Below, piece after piece: positions 61,180-64,000 of a DNA stretch of 64,000 bases. Positions within the stretch are counted from its first letter, which is position 1. Every line of letters starts with the position of its first letter. The DNA is from Streptomyces sp. NRRL S-1022 (lineage in GTDB: Bacteria > Actinomycetota > Actinomycetes > Streptomycetales > Streptomycetaceae): positions 124,001 through 188,000 of the forward strand of contig NZ_JOIU01000014.1 of NCBI RefSeq assembly GCF_000720135.1, in the 5' to 3' direction. A program made the position numbers and the translations under genes. The notes below the pieces were generated by a model that was not told where the DNA came from, did no database searches, and worked only from the letters and a program-made list of their open reading frames with translations.

Positions 61180-64000
61180 TAAATCCACCCAATCAGGAAG
61201 TAATCGATCGTTGTGGTTGTCGTGTTCGTGCGGGTCAGCCAGATCGTCAGGCCACCGCTGCTGGGGCTGGCCGTACCGACGCCTGTGACCTGAGTGCCAG
61301 GCACGCTGGTCCGGGCCTGCGCGAAGGCGTAGAAAGTGTCGCCTGCGACGTTCAGTCCGGTGACCGAGACCGACGTCGGGGTGTTGGCGGCGGAGGGGAT
61401 GATCTGGACGTTGCCGACGGCCCAGGACTGAGCCTGGAGCTTTCCGTTGAACTTGATCCATCCGTCCTGGTTGAAGGTGACGGAGTTCCACTTGGTGGTG
61501 TCCGCGCCGAACCAGCCGACCTCTGCCTGGTCGGACTTGGCCCAGAAGCTCCCGCCATAGTTCGCGATGGCGTTGGAGTACCAGGCAGCACGGATCCCCG
61601 TGTCGTCGGCAGCCGCGAAACCTCCCCGCGCGTGATAGATCGAGTCGCTGGGAGAGGTCGTCCACCGGCCGAACGTGGCCGTCGTCTCGTCCATCGCCAT
61701 CGTGGAGAAGACCCCGCTCGCAGCCGGCGCGGTGGTGATCTGGATCCCGGACGTGGCACTGGGGGTGCCCGTATTGTCGAAGCCCTGGATGAACGCATAG
61801 TTCGAGCCGGTCGTTGCGTACAGGCGGATCTCGGGGAGCAGCGCGGCGGTCGGGTTGATGACCAGGCGCTTCCCCGCAGTGCCAGACATGAGCTGCCCGA
61901 CGATCGCGACGGAGCCGTCCGCGCTGGCGATGTTCACCGTCTGGGTTCCGTCAGCGCTGTAGGACTGCACGCCGGCCGAGGAGAGTTCGACGCGGGGCCC
62001 GGTGTCGCTCGTCTTGATGCGGGCACCGACGATCCAGTCCGCGGCGATGGTGCCGGCGGTGACCTTGGAGACGGTCAGGTCGGAGATGTGGGCGTCATCG
62101 ATGAGGAGCGCGGTCGCGGTGGCAGCGTCCGACGGGCCGGACTTGTTGCCGGTCTTGTCGACGGCGACAACCCGGACGTACCGCGCGCTGGTCTCCTCGA
62201 CCTGCACGGTGAACACGACGGGGATCTGCGCCTGGATCATGCCCGCGTTCGCCGGTGCCTTGCCCTTGAGGGTGGTGGCGTCCGGGGTGAACATGGGCTC
62301 GTAGGAGACGTGAATCTCCAGGTGGTCGAGGTCGCTCTCCAGGTTGAAGGTGCCGCCGCTCGACTGGCCGAGGGTATGCGTGACCTGTACGGCGATCCGG
62401 GACCCGGCCACCGATGGTGCGGCCGGTGTGGACGGTGGGATGTTGTCCGTGGACGCCACGAACGTCGTCGTCCCCGACCAGGCCCCCACGTTGCCTGCCT
62501 TGTCCACGGCGCGGATCTGCACGTCGTAGCCGATCCCCGGCGACAGATCCTGCAGCTGCGCCGTGGTGGTGTCCCACGATGCGATCATGGTTTGCCACTT
62601 GGCGGTGGGGGCCGCGAACGGCTGCTTCCACACCTGCATGTCCTGCCAGCGGATCTGAGCGACGGATGCCCATGACGCCGGGTAGATCATGTCGGTGTCG
62701 ACGGCGTACCGGATCTCGTAGTGGTCGCCATCCCGGATCGTGCTGCCGTCCACGTTGTTCGGGGCGTTCCACGAGAGTACGACCCTAGCTCGGGTGAAGC
62801 CGCGGGAGTCGAGGTAGGCGGAGCCGGTGAACGGCGTGATGAGCGTGGGCACGCCGGGGATGCTGGTGTCGGCGTTCGGGCGGGACCCGACCGGCTCTGA
62901 GCTGGTGCTGGTGAGCTGCCGGGAGAAGTCTCCGACGGTCACAGTGGACGTGCCGTCGGTCTCGAACTCGACGTACTGGGTCAGGTCGGTCCACGTGCCG
63001 TCACCGGCCCGGTAGGCGACCGTGTACCCCTTGGTGATGGACCAGTTGGTCTCGGTGACCTGCAGCTTGATCGGGTTGATCCGCAGGCCCCGGAACTGGA
63101 TCTCTGTGGTCGTGTCGACCAGACCGCTGTCGGGGTCGTACACCCACACCCGGTCGCCGACCTGGAAGGATCCGTGGACGTCGTAGTCGGCCGTGGACAG
63201 GGTGAGCGCGTTCCGGGTCGACGTGACCTGCGACAGGGCCAGCTGCGCGCGGGTGGCGGCGTTCGCAGTCGCCGTGTCCGACTCCGACACCAAGCGGGTG
63301 AGCTTGATCGGGTTGCCGTGGATGTCCTTGTACGGCGTGGCCGGCGAGATGTCCGCCGCCCCGGTGGCGATGCTGGTGCCCTCGCCCTCGGCGAGTAGGA
63401 CCACGCGGGTGCTGTAGTCCTCCACGTCCCGGGTGACGTCGATGGAGCCGGGCAGAGCGCGGAGGAACATGTCCTCGCCGGCGGCCTTGCTGGTGATGAC
63501 GCACGTCGGGTTCGTGACGAACAGGCTGCTGTCCGGGCCGGCGTCGAGGGTGCCGTTGCCGTTGACCCGCCACGACACCGGCACGCTTGTGGTGGACATG
63601 GTGTCGCACACGTAGGTGATCGCCTCGCGGGGCGTCTCGTACTGGTGCCGGCCGGTGTACTGCCCGGCCACCGGGTAGACCGTGCCGACGGTGACCGGGT
63701 ACGCCCCGCTGGCGGGGAGCAGCATGTTGATCGTGTCGGCGAACGTCGCGGATGCTGGGGTGATCGCGTTCTCGTAGACGGCGCCCTTGTTGTCCTCGTC
63801 GCCGAGCCACATGGCCATGCCGACGCCGCCCACGGACAGGTCGTCCTGGGGGGTGGTGGTGCGGCCGTCGTCGCCGATCGTGCGGGTGCGGAGCACACCG
63901 ACGTAGCGGGCCGTGCCAGGGCTGAGGAGGTTGTCGCCGTACTGCAGCGGATCCAGTCGGCCGGGCACGATCGCGATGTGCCCGAAGTAGTCGAGCTGGT
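61179..64000 (-). CDS. Large phage tail protein with FN3-like domain, 5'-incomplete
   Basis: The frame runs off the right edge (sense codons up to nt 63998), so the true start is outside; at least 939 residues are visible. The N-terminal 320 residues resemble a siphovirus tail-tip or ReqiPepy6 Gp37-like protein (GRLDPLQYGDNLLSPGTARY, RVWVYDPDSGLVDTTTEIQF). An FN3-like region follows (ARVVLSWNAPNNVDGSTIRD, GIGYDVQIRAVDKAGNVGAW), then LTVSKVTAGTIAADWIVGAR and a beta-rich C-terminus. This is the typical build of a tail-associated host-specificity protein that contacts the cell surface. It heads the tail genes seen here. Confidence 0.85.
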   Translation of the reverse strand, partial: QLDYFGHIAIVPGRLDPLQYGDNLLSPGTARYVGVLRTRTIGDDGRTTTPQDDLSVGGVGMAMWLGDEDNKGAVYENAITPASATFADTINMLLPASGAYPVTVGTVYPVAGQYTGRHQYETPREAITYVCDTMSTTSVPVSWRVNGNGTLDAGPDSSLFVTNPTCVITSKAAGEDMFLRALPGSIDVTRDVEDYSTRVVLLAEGEGTSIATGAADISPATPYKDIHGNPIKLTRLVSESDTATANAATRAQLALSQVTSTRNALTLSTADYDVHGSFQVGDRVWVYDPDSGLVDTTTEIQFRGLRINPIKLQVTETNWSITKGYTVAYRAGDGTWTDLTQYVEFETDGTSTVTVGDFSRQLTSTSSEPVGSRPNADTSIPGVPTLITPFTGSAYLDSRGFTRARVVLSWNAPNNVDGSTIRDGDHYEIRYAVDTDMIYPASWASVAQIRWQDMQVWKQPFAAPTAKWQTMIASWDTTTAQLQDLSPGIGYDVQIRAVDKAGNVGAWSGTTTFVASTDNIPPSTPAAPSVAGSRIAVQVTHTLGQSSGGTFNLESDLDHLEIHVSYEPMFTPDATTLKGKAPANAGMIQAQIPVVFTVQVEETSARYVRVVAVDKTGNKSGPSDAATATALLIDDAHISDLTVSKVTAGTIAADWIVGARIKTSDTGPRVELSSAGVQSYSADGTQTVNIASADGSVAIVGQLMSGTAGKRLVINPTAALLPEIRLYATTGSNYAFIQGFDNTGTPSATSGIQITTAPAASGVFSTMAMDETTATFGRWTTSPSDSIYHARGGFAAADDTGIRAAWYSNAIANYGGSFWAKSDQAEVGWFGADTTKWNSVTFNQDGWIKFNGKLQAQSWAVGNVQIIPSAANTPTSVSVTGLNVAGDTFYAFAQARTSVPGTQVTGVGTASPSSGGLTIWLTRTNTTTTTIDYFLIGWI

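Larger units (their letters stand above)
43321..64000. mobile_element. Prophage (left part; continues past the right edge)
   Basis: The region shows lower and more variable G+C than the flanking chromosome and a dense array of small overlapping genes. It holds regulators of Cro/CI type, a lysis cassette (endolysin, holin-like proteins), tail-fibre-like proteins and a large tail protein. It starts in the middle of a chromosomal GH5 gene. Gene order from the left is: small regulatory and hypothetical genes, minus-strand fibre and lysis genes, a plus-strand glycosylation operon, and minus-strand tail genes. A tailed siphovirus-like phage is suggested. Capsid, portal, terminase and integrase genes are not in view and should lie to the right, so whether it is intact cannot be judged. 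Confidence 0.88.

Noticed and set aside
43321..64000. Integrase, excisionase, terminase or capsid genes
   Set aside because: Looked for on both strands and not found in the visible part; expected beyond the right edge.

Overview
The window looks like the chromosome of a Streptomyces or close relative. G+C is very high, GTG starts and ATGA/GTGA stop-start overlaps are common, and several gene types are typical of the genus: very large non-ribosomal peptide synthetases (NRPS) with an MbtH partner, a GAF/PAS/SpoIIE/HATPase phosphatase, a DUF6479 protein and a DUF6221 prophage protein. It falls into three parts.

(1) About 1-25.5 kb is the 3' end of an NRPS gene cluster. A first NRPS gene, cut by the left edge, ends in a C-A-T module. 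A 6641-residue NRPS follows with five modules: C-A-T-E, C-A-T, C-A-T-E, C-A-T, C-A-T-E. Then come an MbtH-like protein, a GNAT acetyltransferase and an MFS exporter. Condensation-domain subtypes agree with the epimerase positions throughout, so the two genes read as one continuous assembly line. Readable pocket codes suggest ...X - D-basic - L-Thr - D-basic - L-Val - D-X, where X is an unassigned residue with the same code both times. The last protein ends in an epimerase domain and has no thioesterase, so product release must use an enzyme that is not visible here.

(2) About 25.5-42.7 kb is chromosomal accessory and housekeeping sequence. It holds a SpoIIE-type phosphatase, a second-copy respiratory set (cytochrome b of the bc1 complex facing and overlapping cytochrome oxidase subunits CtaF and CtaD), an isochorismatase-like hydrolase next to a MarR regulator, a large FAD/[4Fe-4S] 2-hydroxyacid-type dehydrogenase, a short-chain dehydrogenase, a small phosphoesterase, a second GNAT, an XdhC-family protein, and a ribosomal-protection GTPase of the Tet/OtrA type preceded by a possible leader peptide.

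(3) From about 43.32 kb to the right edge is a prophage, incomplete here. It begins inside a secreted GH5 endoglycoceramidase-like gene, whose open reading frame runs off into phage DNA. On the left are small regulatory and hypothetical genes. Minus-strand late genes then appear in two blocks: tail fibre-like proteins plus a lysis cassette (47.1-51.3 kb), and tail proteins (59.8-64 kb). Between them, on the opposite strand, lies a tightly overlapped 8.3-kb operon (51.5-59.8 kb) headed by its own Cro/CI-type regulator with palindromic operator-like DNA. It carries two sugar-nucleotide epimerases/dehydratases, three glycosyltransferases and a string of micro-proteins. Its layout suggests a lysogenic-conversion or virion-glycosylation island. 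No integrase, capsid or terminase gene is in view; these would lie beyond the right edge.
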